Notes: generated from the letters alone by a model not told the origin. A DNA stretch of 64,000 nt from an uncultured bacterium (GCA_900549415.1 URNX01000009.1:25271-89270); one strand, 5' to 3'. Shown: positions 34,572 to 43,467, counted from the first letter of the stretch. Made by a program: numbers and translations.

Positions 34572-35585
34572 TCAGCGCCGGAGCTTTCGGGTTGTCGCCC
34601 GTTCGATGATGCGTTCACTGAGTTCCGCACGCGTAACTGTGGCGCGGGGAACGACGCCGCGCATCAGACGGTGCAGTTTGCCCGCGGCGGCATTTCCAAG
34701 CAGCTTCAGCGGAACCGCGACCGTGCTCAGGGCGGGCGACATGTACGCCATGACCGGGAAGTCGTCACAGCTCAGCACGGAAATATCCTCCGGGACACGG
34801 ACGGAACGGCGTTTCAGCGCGTCGATCACGCCGAGCGCAGGCTCCAGCCCGGTCGCAAAAACCGCGGTCAGACCGGGAGCGCGCTCCAGCAGCTTTTCAA
34901 CGCCGAGCACACCCGCAAGAAAACCGTCCGGCTTTGCAAGCTCCAACTCTTCCTCGCGGACGACCGCCGCATCGGGATACACCTCAAGGAAACCGGAAAG
35001 ACGTTCCTTTCCGCCGCGCGCATCCGAGGGAGAAACCAGTATTCCCGTTTTCGTGTGACCGAGTCCGCGCAAATATTCCCCCGCCGTTCTGCCGATTCCG
35101 GAAAAATCAACCGAAACGCTCTTCTTCCTGTCCGGCGCCGTTCCGTTGATGACGCAGTAGGGAAAACGGTTCTTCTCCAGCGTCTCCAGATATCCGCTCT
35201 CCACGTTGGTGCGAATGGCGAGAACGCCGTCGATCCCGCGACGCCCGAGCTCCTTGACAAGGTCGTAGCGGGTCCACTCCTCCGCCGATCCGGAAATCAG
35301 AGTCATGGTCAGCTTTTCCGCATGGCAGTACTCCGCGACGCCCTCCAGGACGCTGCTGAGATAATAGTTGAAATCCAGCGGAATGTTCTCATACTGCTGG
35401 ACAAGCACGCCGATGCACGGAATTTTGCTGCGGACCGCGCGCGGACGGAAATTCATCTCCGCCGCGATCTTCTGAATCTCCCGCCGCATCTCCTCGCTCA
35501 GCTCCGGCGAATTCTTCAGCGCCTTGCTGACCGTGGAAGGCGAAACGTTCGCAATCCGGCTGAGTGTGTATATCGTCGTTTTCAT
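34572..35585 (-). CDS. LacI-family transcriptional regulator
   Basis: 337 aa. HTH: Y-T-L-S-R-I-A-N-V-S-P-S-T-V-S-K-A-L-K-N-S, then F-R-P-R-A-V and a periplasmic-binding-protein-like effector domain starting I-P-C-I-G-V-L-V-Q-Q. Conserved D-G-V-L-A-I and S-V-L-S-C-D-D-F-P-V stretches fit the family. It heads the cassette of pseudopilin, GH39-like enzyme and secreted binding protein, behind an exact-consensus promoter. Repression relieved by a sugar ligand is inferred. Confidence 0.93.
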   Translation of the reverse strand: MKTTIYTLSRIANVSPSTVSKALKNSPELSEEMRREIQKIAAEMNFRPRAVRSKIPCIGVLVQQYENIPLDFNYYLSSVLEGVAEYCHAEKLTMTLISGSAEEWTRYDLVKELGRRGIDGVLAIRTNVESGYLETLEKNRFPYCVINGTAPDRKKSVSVDFSGIGRTAGEYLRGLGHTKTGILVSPSDARGGKERLSGFLEVYPDAAVVREEELELAKPDGFLAGVLGVEKLLERAPGLTAVFATGLEPALGVIDALKRRSVRVPEDISVLSCDDFPVMAYMSPALSTVAVPLKLLGNAAAGKLHRLMRGVVPRATVTRAELSERIIERATTRKLRR

Positions 35586-35633
35586 GCTCGTCTTTTCCGA
35601 AAAATAAAATTGTTTCGATTTGTTTCTGCTTTA

Positions 35634-35662
35634 ATTATAGCATAAAACACTAAAAATGTCAA
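35634..35662 (-). promoter_or_regulatory. Exact-consensus sigma70 promoter for the 35585 cassette
   Basis: Minus strand TTGACA (35662-35657), 17-bp spacer, TATAAT (35639-35634), TGC before the -10. Downstream lie two GAAAC direct repeats rather than a clear palindrome. Confidence 0.85.
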
Positions 35663-35739
35663 GAGGGAAAAATGAAAAAAAAGAGGATTTTTTCAGAAGC
35701 GTCTGGATCGGCGAAAACCGGAATTCTCCTTTCAGCGGT

Positions 35740-35919
35740 TCAGATGCGTTTCTTTGCCGGACCGGCAATGCGGATTGCCAGGTTTTCCAGACGGCGGCGG
35801 ACCACGCCCTCCGTCACAATCGCGCCGATCGCCTCGAATATGGCGTCGAACACATCCGCCATCTTCTGCGGAGTGAAGCATTTCTCATTTCCCAGCGCGC
35901 GAACGAGAAGGCCCGTCAT
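35740..35919 (-). pseudogene. Duplicated 3' end of holA, open as a 59-aa ORF coupled to AraC
   Basis: The frame MTGLLVRALGNEKC... ends with F-D-A-I-F-E-A and L-E-N-L-A-I-R-I-A-G-P-A-K-K-R followed by a stop. It matches the last ~50 residues of the DNA polymerase III delta gene at 44469-45593 (37 of 49 aligned residues identical by eye), including the stop position. Its ATG overlaps the AraC stop as ATGA, so it could be translated by coupling. It lacks the delta AAA+ domains and cannot be a working subunit. Whether it is a pseudogene scar or a small functional protein is open. Confidence 0.75.
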
Positions 35920-36740
35920 TGAAAACGCCTGCGGTAGCGCAGCGGCGTTTTGCCGGTCATACGGCGGAAAACGACGCTGAACCATGCGCTGTCGCAATAC
36001 TGCAAATCTCCGGCGATGTCGGAAATGGACATAGCAGTTTCGGTCAGAAGACGTTTTGCCTCCTCCATGCGCAATTCGGTCAGAAACCGGTTCGGAGGCG
36101 GAAGCCCCGTCTGTTTCCATTTGCGCAGAAAAGAACGATAGGAAAGACCGTGCCGCAGAGCAAGTTTTTCCCAGTTTGGCGTTTCCCTGAAGTTGAGCTG
36201 AAGCCAGGAAACGATTTTCATGACCTGCCGGGATCCGGCGGAAACCGGATTCTTTTTCTGCCTGTATACAAGTAGACATTCCTGAAGGAGTCTCCAGCAG
36301 AGCATGTCGAGCCGATCAACTGCCCCGAATTCATCCAGACGCTCCGTCAGAATTCGGATCTCATGAAACGTCTCATAGAGGCTTTTTTTCTGCGGCAGTT
36401 CGCAAATGACGAAATCGTCAGCAAAACCGATTTCATGCAATCTCTCCGCCATGCTCTTCGGATACGAGAAAAAGAGCGATTGCCTGTAAACGGCTCCGCG
36501 GGATTCATGGAGCTCCCCGGGTCTTTTCAAAACGAGATACGGATAATTCGCTGTATATGGTTTCCCATTGATACGGAAAGACATTCCGGCAGAATTTCCA
36601 TCAAACCGCAGCGCGAAGCCGAACACCTCCAGCGTCTGCTTTTCCGGCTGCGCCGTATCGCCGTAAAGCCCCACGGAACGGATCTCCGGCACAAGATGCA
36701 CAGAGCGCGCAAAATATTCTGTATAAAGTTGTCGTTGCAT
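35916..36740 (-). CDS. AraC-family transcriptional regulator
   Basis: 274 aa. N-terminal cupin-like sensor (residues ~1-120), then two helix-turn-helix motifs: W-E-K-L-A-L-R-H-G-L-S-Y-R-S-F-L-R-K-W and M-S-I-S-D-I-A-G-D-L-Q-Y-C-D-S-A-W-F-S, ending with the usual G-K-T-P-L-R-Y-R-R. Divergent from the pseudopilin, GH42-like and GH39-like genes, whose promoter is preceded by 21-bp-spaced direct repeats. Activation of that operon by its breakdown sugar is likely. The probable -10 box ends 6 nt before the ATG, which suggests a leaderless mRNA. A truncated paralogue lies at 12111. Confidence 0.92.
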   Translation of the reverse strand: MQRQLYTEYFARSVHLVPEIRSVGLYGDTAQPEKQTLEVFGFALRFDGNSAGMSFRINGKPYTANYPYLVLKRPGELHESRGAVYRQSLFFSYPKSMAERLHEIGFADDFVICELPQKKSLYETFHEIRILTERLDEFGAVDRLDMLCWRLLQECLLVYRQKKNPVSAGSRQVMKIVSWLQLNFRETPNWEKLALRHGLSYRSFLRKWKQTGLPPPNRFLTELRMEEAKRLLTETAMSISDIAGDLQYCDSAWFSVVFRRMTGKTPLRYRRRFQ

Positions 36741-36746
36741 ACCGTT

Positions 36747-36774
36747 ATTATATATCGCAACGGGAAAATTTCAA
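36747..36774 (-). promoter_or_regulatory. AraC promoter, probably leaderless
   Basis: Minus strand TTGAAA (36774-36769), 16-bp spacer, TATAAT (36752-36747). Transcription would start at or next to the A of the ATG at 36740, leaving no room for a ribosome-binding site. Confidence 0.6.
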
Positions 36775-36804
36775 CTGAAACAGAAAAAATTTCAAAAGAA
36801 TAAT

Positions 36805-36834
36805 TGGCGAAAAACCAAAGAAAAATGGCGAAAA
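36805..36834 (+). promoter_or_regulatory. Direct repeat, probable AraC activator site
   Basis: TGGCGAAAA at 36805-36813 and 36826-36834, 21 bp apart (two helical turns), ending 6 bp before the -35 of the pseudopilin operon. This is the classic position and spacing for an AraC dimer contacting RNA polymerase. Confidence 0.72.
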
Positions 36835-36840
36835 CATCTC

Positions 36841-36868
36841 TTGTCAAAAAACTGTTTTATGCTATAAT
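36841..36868 (+). promoter_or_regulatory. Promoter of the pseudopilin-GH42-GH39 operon
   Basis: TTGTCA, 16-bp spacer, TATAAT with TGC before it. It is one mismatch from the perfect promoters of the LacI cassettes, with a shorter spacer, as fits a promoter needing an activator. Confidence 0.75.
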
Positions 36869-36929
36869 ATATCCATAGGCAGACAAATGATTCAGAAACA
36901 TCCCAAAACTTAAAAAGGAAACGGCGACA

Positions 36930-37745
36930 ATGAACAACGGAAAAACAGGTTCGGCTACTTCTGGAAAAAGAAATTCGAGACGGTCCGGAAAATTCACACT
37001 CGTAGAACTTCTAATTGTAATTGCGATTATTGCAATTCTCGCAGCGATGTTGCTCCCGGCTCTGGACAAGGCGCGCAGTAAAGCGCAGGGAATATCCTGC
37101 ATGGGAAATCTGAAGCAGCAGGGGCTTGCATTCCGCATGTACGGAAACGACAACGATGACTGGGTTGTTATTTTTCAGGGATCGGATACAGGAGAAAACA
37201 GCTCCAGATTTTTGAAATGGCAGGATCTTCTTCTTGTTTACATCGCGGGGAAGCCGGCGGTCGCTCAAAAAAGCTGGATGACAAATTTCTACAAGAACGG
37301 CACGGCGGTCGACATTATTCCCGTTTTTCAGTGTCCCGGCAACCAGAAGAAAGATGACCCGGGGGGAACTTATGGAGTAAATCAAAATCTCTCTCGACCC
37401 GATCTGACAGAAGCCTACTGGCGGGATCGCTACAGATTAAAGTATTCGCAGGTGAAAACACCGTCCGTACGTCTCCTGGCCGGCGATTTTTCCTGGAGCG
37501 CCCAGCAGCGCGCATCGGACTGCCTCGGAGGCGACATGTATTACAAGTACGATCTTGAACTTCCCTTCCGTCATGGGGGAGGAGTAAATCTCCTGTTTGC
37601 GGACGGGCATGCACGGAGCCGGACAAACCGTCTGCCGGCGCTCCCGGAGTTCAGCGGAACCCTGGTCACCAAGGCAAGCGCGGAAAACCGCGTAAGCACA
37701 TACGGCCAGGAGTATTACATCTGGGGATTCGGATTCAACAACTGA
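36930..37745 (+). CDS. Type II pseudopilin-like protein (H-X9-DG)
   Basis: 271 aa. Leader with basic residues, then [29 protein letters not shown]. Near residue 215 [12 protein letters not shown] is an exact H-X9-DG motif. AAAAGGAAAC lies upstream of the ATG. First gene of the AraC-controlled operon, 25 bp before the GH42-like enzyme. Confidence 0.9.
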   Translation: MNNGKTGSATSGKRNSRRSGKFTLVELLIVIAIIAILAAMLLPALDKARSKAQGISCMGNLKQQGLAFRMYGNDNDDWVVIFQGSDTGENSSRFLKWQDLLLVYIAGKPAVAQKSWMTNFYKNGTAVDIIPVFQCPGNQKKDDPGGTYGVNQNLSRPDLTEAYWRDRYRLKYSQVKTPSVRLLAGDFSWSAQQRASDCLGGDMYYKYDLELPFRHGGGVNLLFADGHARSRTNRLPALPEFSGTLVTKASAENRVSTYGQEYYIWGFGFNN

Positions 37746-37770
37746 ACATTCATACAAGAAAGGCAACAAA

Positions 37771-40700
37771 ATGAAGAAGAACATCATTACTGCGGCACTG
37801 CTGTTCAGCGCTCTCACGGCATTCGCTGTTGAGGCGGTGACAGTAAAAATTGCGGCGGACGGAACCTATGAACGGAACGGGAAAAAAATTTTCCTGATCG
37901 GCCCCTTCATGAAAAATTTTCTTGCTTATCCCCAGCTCCGGGAATACAAGAACAATCCATGCCCGGAAAAGCTCAACTACATCTACAATGAAATTCCGAA
38001 TGCGGAAAACCTGCGCAAGATCGGATTCAATACAATCTGCACCATGCCGGACGACACCATGTACCGCGTCCTGAGTCCGAATTACAAAGGGTTTGCGGCT
38101 GAAAACGCCTTCGAAGGATATAAAAAATTCATTGACAGCGATACGGACCCGAACTATGCGAAACAGAATCGCTGGCGCGTTCATTTCCCGAACAACGAAA
38201 ACTATTACATTGACATTTACCGCAGGGCGCGCGAATTCTTCCGCAGCATCAAAATGCCCATCTACATTGAAACCTCCGCGGCCAACTTTATTTTCAATCA
38301 GCCCTCCGTGTATGCAAAGTTCTTTTCGGACGGCAAGGCGGCATTCAACACGGATCTTTCCGGAACGGTATTCAAGGTAGGCTTCAACCTCTATACAAAA
38401 TCCGGACGGGATTTTTATCTGAAACTTTGGAAGCATGTCGCGGAAGATTTCACATCGGCAGGAGCCGATGTGCTCTGCTACGAACTTTTCAACGAAGTGA
38501 AATGCGTCGACTACTCCCCGTCCGCCCGCGAAGCATTCGCAAAATGGCTTGAACGCAGACACGGAGACCTTGAAACCCTTAACCGCCGCTGGCATACTTC
38601 GAAAAAATCATTTGAAGAAGCCGCCGCATTCAAAACCACCTGGTCGCCGCTCGGTCTCCATGTGGACTGGAAGCTGTTCATGCGCGACACTCTCATTGAT
38701 TACATTAAAGAAGGACGAGCCGTCATCCGCTCCGTCGATCCGAATGCGAAGACCTGCGTTCAGATGAACGGACGCGACATGACCCGCAACGGTATCTGCA
38801 ACATGGAATTCTACCGTATTTCCGAAGCCATGGACGTAGTGAACTCCAATACGGGCGGCTCGGAATACGCTATCGACACAGGCAAACCGGAAACCTCGCC
38901 GATTGCCGAAAACACCAACGTACCGCTGCAGGTTTCAGGTTCCATTCTCGCAAGCCGAATGGCTCTTTCGCTTGCACAGGGGAAACCGATCATCAACAAC
39001 GAATGTTACGCCGGAACAAATTATGAATCCTGTTTCGGACGTTTATGGACGGAATTTGCGCGCGGGCGCAACGCCACCTATCTGTTTCAGTGGTCGAATG
39101 GCAGACATTGGAAAAAAGGCATCTCTCTGCAGGAAACGGCGATGACTGCCCCGTGGACCATGCGCAACCCCTATGCGTTCGACCCCGCCGGAATGTACGC
39201 CATTGCGGATGCGGAACGGGAAATCAGCCGGGTCGCCGACCTCTTCATTCCGCGCGCCAATCATCCCGCCGCAGAGATCGCGATTCTCTTTTCCAACCCC
39301 TCCACTCGTCTGGAAAACCGCGGCGGCGACAGCAATATTTCAGAGGAGATCTACACTCCCGCAATCGCCCTGGAATATGCACATTATCCGTATGACATCC
39401 TCTTCGAAGAACAACTTGCGGAACGCGCGGGAAAATATAAAATTATCCTGGCGCACGGAATACGCAACCTCTATCCGGAAAGCACCCCACTCTTGAAAAA
39501 ATTCGTGGAAAACGGCGGGACTCTCGTTGCCGCCCTCGGCAAAATGGATCTCGACGAATACAGCAACCCGCTTCCGCAACCGCTGCTGGATTTCAAAACG
39601 AAAAAAACAGAGCGGAAAATCCGTCAGACGGAATTCGGGAAAAGCATTCCGTTCTGCGAAACTGTACCCGGCGGAGCGTGGAAGCGCCGCAATTCCGCCA
39701 TGCTGGAACGGAAACTCGGGAAAGGAACCATCATCTATTTCTCCGATTTCACCTCTCAGTACGGGCTCATGCCGTGGTATGAACCGCTTTTCCGCTCCTG
39801 CGGCATCAGACCGCTTGCGAATCTGCTCAAAATCAATCGCGACGAGCGCACCGGAAACGTTGAAATGCGGAAAGCAAGCGCAGACGGAATCACCGGCTTC
39901 TATCTGATGAACGCCGATCCTTTTCCGAAACTCGTCCGACTGAATTCTCCCGAACTTTCCGGAAATACCGCCGTGGAAATCTTCGATGCGAAAGAACAGC
40001 TTCCGCGGGAAAACGGCATGGTCATCGCACTCCTTCCGCCACGCCGGCGCACAGTGATCCTTGTCGGGAAAAAGGAAAAATTTGCGTCCTTCAAGCAGGC
40101 GACCCGCGAAGAGCTTCAAAAACGCTTCGATGAACTCAGCAAAAAAATCAGCAAGAAAAACATCTCCGGCATTCCGGTCAATTTAAGGAAATTCGCAAAC
40201 AAAGGATTCGACAACCAGCAGAATTTCCCCGTAGGGATCGCCTGGTTTGAAGGAAACGAACCCGCCCTCCGAGGAATCCCCATTGACCCAATGCATCTCG
40301 ACGGGGTTTTCTGCGACCTCATCCGCTTCGACTTCAACGACAACAAAACCACCATGGCCTTCCGTTCCGCAAGACTCCCCGACGGTCTCACGGAAAGCAG
40401 GAATATCCCCGCGAGAGGATTCCTCCGCTCAATCTCTTTCTTTCATGCGGTGACTCATGCGAAACCAGGGGAACAGGTCCTGACGTACCGAATTCACTAT
40501 GCGGACGATTCCCATGAGGACATTCCCGTCGTTGTCGGAAAAAACATCGACTCCTGGAAACTCGGAAACGCATCGGAAACCATGAAAAAACACATCGCAT
40601 GGCAAAATCTCGCCAATCTCGGTTTCTACCGCTGGGAATGGATCAACCCGCATCCCGCAAAAGAGGTCGTTTCTCTGGACATCCTGCGCGTCAACGGGGA

Positions 40701-41226
40701 AAGCGACTGCACGCCGCTGGTTGTCGGCATCACGGTCCATGAAGCCGATGAAACGGAAACTCTCGCACGCATGGAAATTCCCGCTAACTGGAAGTCCTCC
40801 ATTCCGAAAAACGCCGACGGCAGCTTCGTCATTCCCCCGGCGCACTCCCTCTCGATTGCTTCCCCCGACCGCACACCGCTTCCACTCTCCGCAGAACAGC
40901 TTTCAGAAGCCTACATCTGCTTTGAATACAATGTCGGCAAAGACAAATGGGGCTCCGTTCCGAGCATCCAGATTTTTCTGGCGGAGGGATACTACATGAA
41001 GAACGGCAAAAAAACAGACTGCCGCGGAAGAGAAAACTTCCGCTCGTTCTTTGCGAAGAACTTCCCGTTCGATCAGGATCCCGAATCCTTCCAGAAAGCC
41101 GCGATTCCGCTGAAACTGTTTCTGACAGACGATGAGATCCGCGGTCTGGTCGAATTCCAGTTCCGACGGAGCGCGGAAAACGGAGACATCATTCTCCGGG
41201 ATCTCCATATCAGGTACAAAAAATGA
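37771..41226 (+). CDS. Secreted GH42-like beta-galactosidase-type enzyme, multidomain
   Basis: 1151 aa with signal peptide (ends A-L-T-A-F-A). The TIM barrel spans about residues 30-470 with Y-E-L-F-N-E-V-K (acid/base Glu242) and I-I-N-N-E-C-Y (nucleophile Glu411). A Rossmann-like region (residues ~505-620, with I-I-L-A-H-G-I-R-N-L) resembles the GH42 trimerisation domain. The remaining ~500 residues are beta-rich, and the last ~130 look like a binding domain ending I-I-L-R-D-L-H-I-R-Y-K. GH42 enzymes release beta-galactose or related sugars; the assignment to that family is by motif layout only. Second gene of the AraC operon. Confidence 0.8.
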   Translation: MKKNIITAALLFSALTAFAVEAVTVKIAADGTYERNGKKIFLIGPFMKNFLAYPQLREYKNNPCPEKLNYIYNEIPNAENLRKIGFNTICTMPDDTMYRVLSPNYKGFAAENAFEGYKKFIDSDTDPNYAKQNRWRVHFPNNENYYIDIYRRAREFFRSIKMPIYIETSAANFIFNQPSVYAKFFSDGKAAFNTDLSGTVFKVGFNLYTKSGRDFYLKLWKHVAEDFTSAGADVLCYELFNEVKCVDYSPSAREAFAKWLERRHGDLETLNRRWHTSKKSFEEAAAFKTTWSPLGLHVDWKLFMRDTLIDYIKEGRAVIRSVDPNAKTCVQMNGRDMTRNGICNMEFYRISEAMDVVNSNTGGSEYAIDTGKPETSPIAENTNVPLQVSGSILASRMALSLAQGKPIINNECYAGTNYESCFGRLWTEFARGRNATYLFQWSNGRHWKKGISLQETAMTAPWTMRNPYAFDPAGMYAIADAEREISRVADLFIPRANHPAAEIAILFSNPSTRLENRGGDSNISEEIYTPAIALEYAHYPYDILFEEQLAERAGKYKIILAHGIRNLYPESTPLLKKFVENGGTLVAALGKMDLDEYSNPLPQPLLDFKTKKTERKIRQTEFGKSIPFCETVPGGAWKRRNSAMLERKLGKGTIIYFSDFTSQYGLMPWYEPLFRSCGIRPLANLLKINRDERTGNVEMRKASADGITGFYLMNADPFPKLVRLNSPELSGNTAVEIFDAKEQLPRENGMVIALLPPRRRTVILVGKKEKFASFKQATREELQKRFDELSKKISKKNISGIPVNLRKFANKGFDNQQNFPVGIAWFEGNEPALRGIPIDPMHLDGVFCDLIRFDFNDNKTTMAFRSARLPDGLTESRNIPARGFLRSISFFHAVTHAKPGEQVLTYRIHYADDSHEDIPVVVGKNIDSWKLGNASETMKKHIAWQNLANLGFYRWEWINPHPAKEVVSLDILRVNGESDCTPLVVGITVHEADETETLARMEIPANWKSSIPKNADGSFVIPPAHSLSIASPDRTPLPLSAEQLSEAYICFEYNVGKDKWGSVPSIQIFLAEGYYMKNGKKTDCRGRENFRSFFAKNFPFDQDPESFQKAAIPLKLFLTDDEIRGLVEFQFRRSAENGDIILRDLHIRYKK

Positions 41227-41304
41227 AATCCCTGAACATTGCCGACACGCGGATATGCTGCGGAAAATGAAACTCTTAACCCTCTTTAATGAAAAGGACC
41301 TTGT

Positions 41305-43428
41305 ATGAACAATGATCTCCCACACTCAATGGTGCGCAATTTCGATTCCGCGCCAATCTCCATCAAGTCTGTTGCGAACCGGACCTTCGCTTCGGATTCC
41401 GCCTGGAAAGGCTGGACCGATCAGGGACCGGAAAACGATATGCGGATCTTCCGGAAAGAGGAGTTGCGCGTAAAACAATTCGCTTTTGAGATTCTTCCCG
41501 AAGGCGGACCGCAGTGTCTCGCCCTCTCAAAACGCTTCCCCGGTTTTGCCCGGACCGCGGAAACAGAGACCTCAAACCGGATCGGAAACTATATTCTACT
41601 ACTCCACACCGGCGCATGGCTTGAAACAAATTCCTCCTGCGGATACCTGACCGTTGAATATGCGGATTCAACCCGCGAAGAATTTGAAATTCTCAAAGGT
41701 CGCGATCTCCAAGACTGGCACCAGCCGAAAACGGCAGTCAACTACAAACTTGCATGGTACGGCATGGACGGCCAGAGCTACCGCAATCTCGGATTTTCCG
41801 CATTTCCCGTCCGCCCGAAACCGATCCGTTCTCTGAAATTCACCGCGGGTCCCGGATCCATCTGGCTGGTTGTCGCAGCAGCCTGCGCAACGGGTGAAAA
41901 AAATCCTGCGGAAACCATTTCCGCTCCGCATCTTCTGGATGCGGATCCGCAAACGTTCTACAAGACCGCCGACCCGCTTTCCGGCATTCCCGGTGCAAAA
42001 TTCCTCGGACTCCTGAAAACAAAAAACAGCTCGGAAATCCGCAAATCCATCGTCGGCGTCGGTTTCGAAACACTTGACCGCGAGACCTTCGATCCGGAAA
42101 CCGTGTACGATGTACTCGGCGAATCCGGCATCAAACACGCCCGCGTTCAATGCGGATGGCGAAAATGCGAAAAAAAACCGGGCGTCTACAATTTCTCCTG
42201 GCTGGACGGCATCGTCGACAACCTTCTTCGGCGAGGCGTCGAAGTCTGGCTTCAGCTGTCCTTCGGAAATCCGCTCTATACGCCGAACTCGAAATATGAC
42301 GCATTCAAAAAGGAGCATCCCGGCGAGGAACCTGTTTCAGGATTTCTGCGCGGATTCGTTGCCGACACTCCATTCTACCATGGTCCCGAAGCGATGAACT
42401 CATGGCTCCGTTTCGTCTCCGCGCTAACGGAGCATTACAGGAACCGCATCCGTGATTATGAAGTCTGGAATGAACCGGACGGCAACTTCTTCTGGGCAAT
42501 CAACAGCGTTCCCCCTTATTCCGACGTCTCCCCCGAAGAGATGCAGAAACGGACCGCCCGCGATTTCTTCGAATTCACAAAGCAAACCGCTGAAGCGGTT
42601 CGAAGCGTCAGACCGGACGCGCGGATCGCCATTTGCCCATCAAAACTCCACGGCGTCTATATACGCGAACTTGGAAAACTGGGGATCGGCAAAGTCATCG
42701 ACATTCTGGCGTGCCACACCTATGACGCCACGACACAAGCCTTCGACCAAGCACATTACAATCAGATCCGGGCAATCATCCGCCCGAAGGAAATGTGGAT
42801 GGGAGAAGGCGGAAGCCTTTCAAAGGGTGATCCGACCGCCATTTCGCTCAGTGGACTTCTTTTCGCCGCAACGGAACTGTCCCAGGCAAAGCACAACGCC
42901 CGACGTCTGACCACAGACGCCGGATGCGGAATGCGCCTGTCGTCAATTTACACGATGAGCGATCTCAAAAGCTACTGGTCTAACGGGAACGATTCCTCCG
43001 CCGGGATCTACTGTCGCAAGGAGCGGCGTCCAAAGCTGGCGTATTACGCCATGCAGTCTGTCGCAACGCTGTTCGACGGCATGGAAATTGCGCCGGATCT
43101 CGGACTTTATCCGGAGATCCCGCTCAACAACACATCGGTTCTGGCGAAAAACGCGCTTCAGTGTTTCGCCTTCCGGAAAAACGGCATTCCGCTGTTTGCG
43201 GTCTTCTCGCCGGAAATCATACTCTTCAACCCGGAACCGATCCGCTGCGCCGTTGAATGTTCAATGGACGGACCCGAAATCAAAACCCCCGTCGTCATTG
43301 ATCCTTTGCGTCAGAAGGTCTACAGCCTCCCCGCCTTGTACAGCGAGGGGGGCCTCTCCATTCCCGTTCTCGATGTGCCGAATTATCCTGTTTTCATCAC
43401 AGACCGTTCCGCAATCGAATTGCAGTGA
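41305..43428 (+). CDS. GH39-like clan-A glycoside hydrolase, no signal peptide
   Basis: 707 aa, apparently cytoplasmic: the N terminus (M-N-N-D-L-P-H-S-M-V) is polar. The first ~210 residues are beta-sandwich-like. The barrel has R-D-Y-E-V-W-N-E-P-D-G (acid/base Glu390) and E-M-W-M-G-E-G-G-S (nucleophile Glu501), then a C-terminal beta-domain. A cytoplasmic partner of the secreted GH42-like enzyme would act on imported oligosaccharides; the exact linkage is unknown. It follows the GH42-like gene by 78 bp with AAGGACC upstream, and a terminator-like stem closes the operon. Confidence 0.8.
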   Translation: MNNDLPHSMVRNFDSAPISIKSVANRTFASDSAWKGWTDQGPENDMRIFRKEELRVKQFAFEILPEGGPQCLALSKRFPGFARTAETETSNRIGNYILLLHTGAWLETNSSCGYLTVEYADSTREEFEILKGRDLQDWHQPKTAVNYKLAWYGMDGQSYRNLGFSAFPVRPKPIRSLKFTAGPGSIWLVVAAACATGEKNPAETISAPHLLDADPQTFYKTADPLSGIPGAKFLGLLKTKNSSEIRKSIVGVGFETLDRETFDPETVYDVLGESGIKHARVQCGWRKCEKKPGVYNFSWLDGIVDNLLRRGVEVWLQLSFGNPLYTPNSKYDAFKKEHPGEEPVSGFLRGFVADTPFYHGPEAMNSWLRFVSALTEHYRNRIRDYEVWNEPDGNFFWAINSVPPYSDVSPEEMQKRTARDFFEFTKQTAEAVRSVRPDARIAICPSKLHGVYIRELGKLGIGKVIDILACHTYDATTQAFDQAHYNQIRAIIRPKEMWMGEGGSLSKGDPTAISLSGLLFAATELSQAKHNARRLTTDAGCGMRLSSIYTMSDLKSYWSNGNDSSAGIYCRKERRPKLAYYAMQSVATLFDGMEIAPDLGLYPEIPLNNTSVLAKNALQCFAFRKNGIPLFAVFSPEIILFNPEPIRCAVECSMDGPEIKTPVVIDPLRQKVYSLPALYSEGGLSIPVLDVPNYPVFITDRSAIELQ

Positions 43429-43433
43429 AAACG

Positions 43434-43467
43434 AATGGGGACAATCCGAAACGGGATTGTCCCCATT
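43434..43467 (+). terminator. Terminator-like perfect hairpin
   Basis: AATGGGGACAATCC and GGATTGTCCCCATT, a perfect 14-bp stem with a 6-nt loop, 5 bp past the stop at 43428. No clear T-run follows. Confidence 0.65.

Noticed and set aside
37771..43428. GH42-like and GH39-like genes as one gene split by a frameshift
   Set aside because: Each has its own full pair of catalytic Glu residues, and the second has its own start with AAGGACC after a 78-bp gap.
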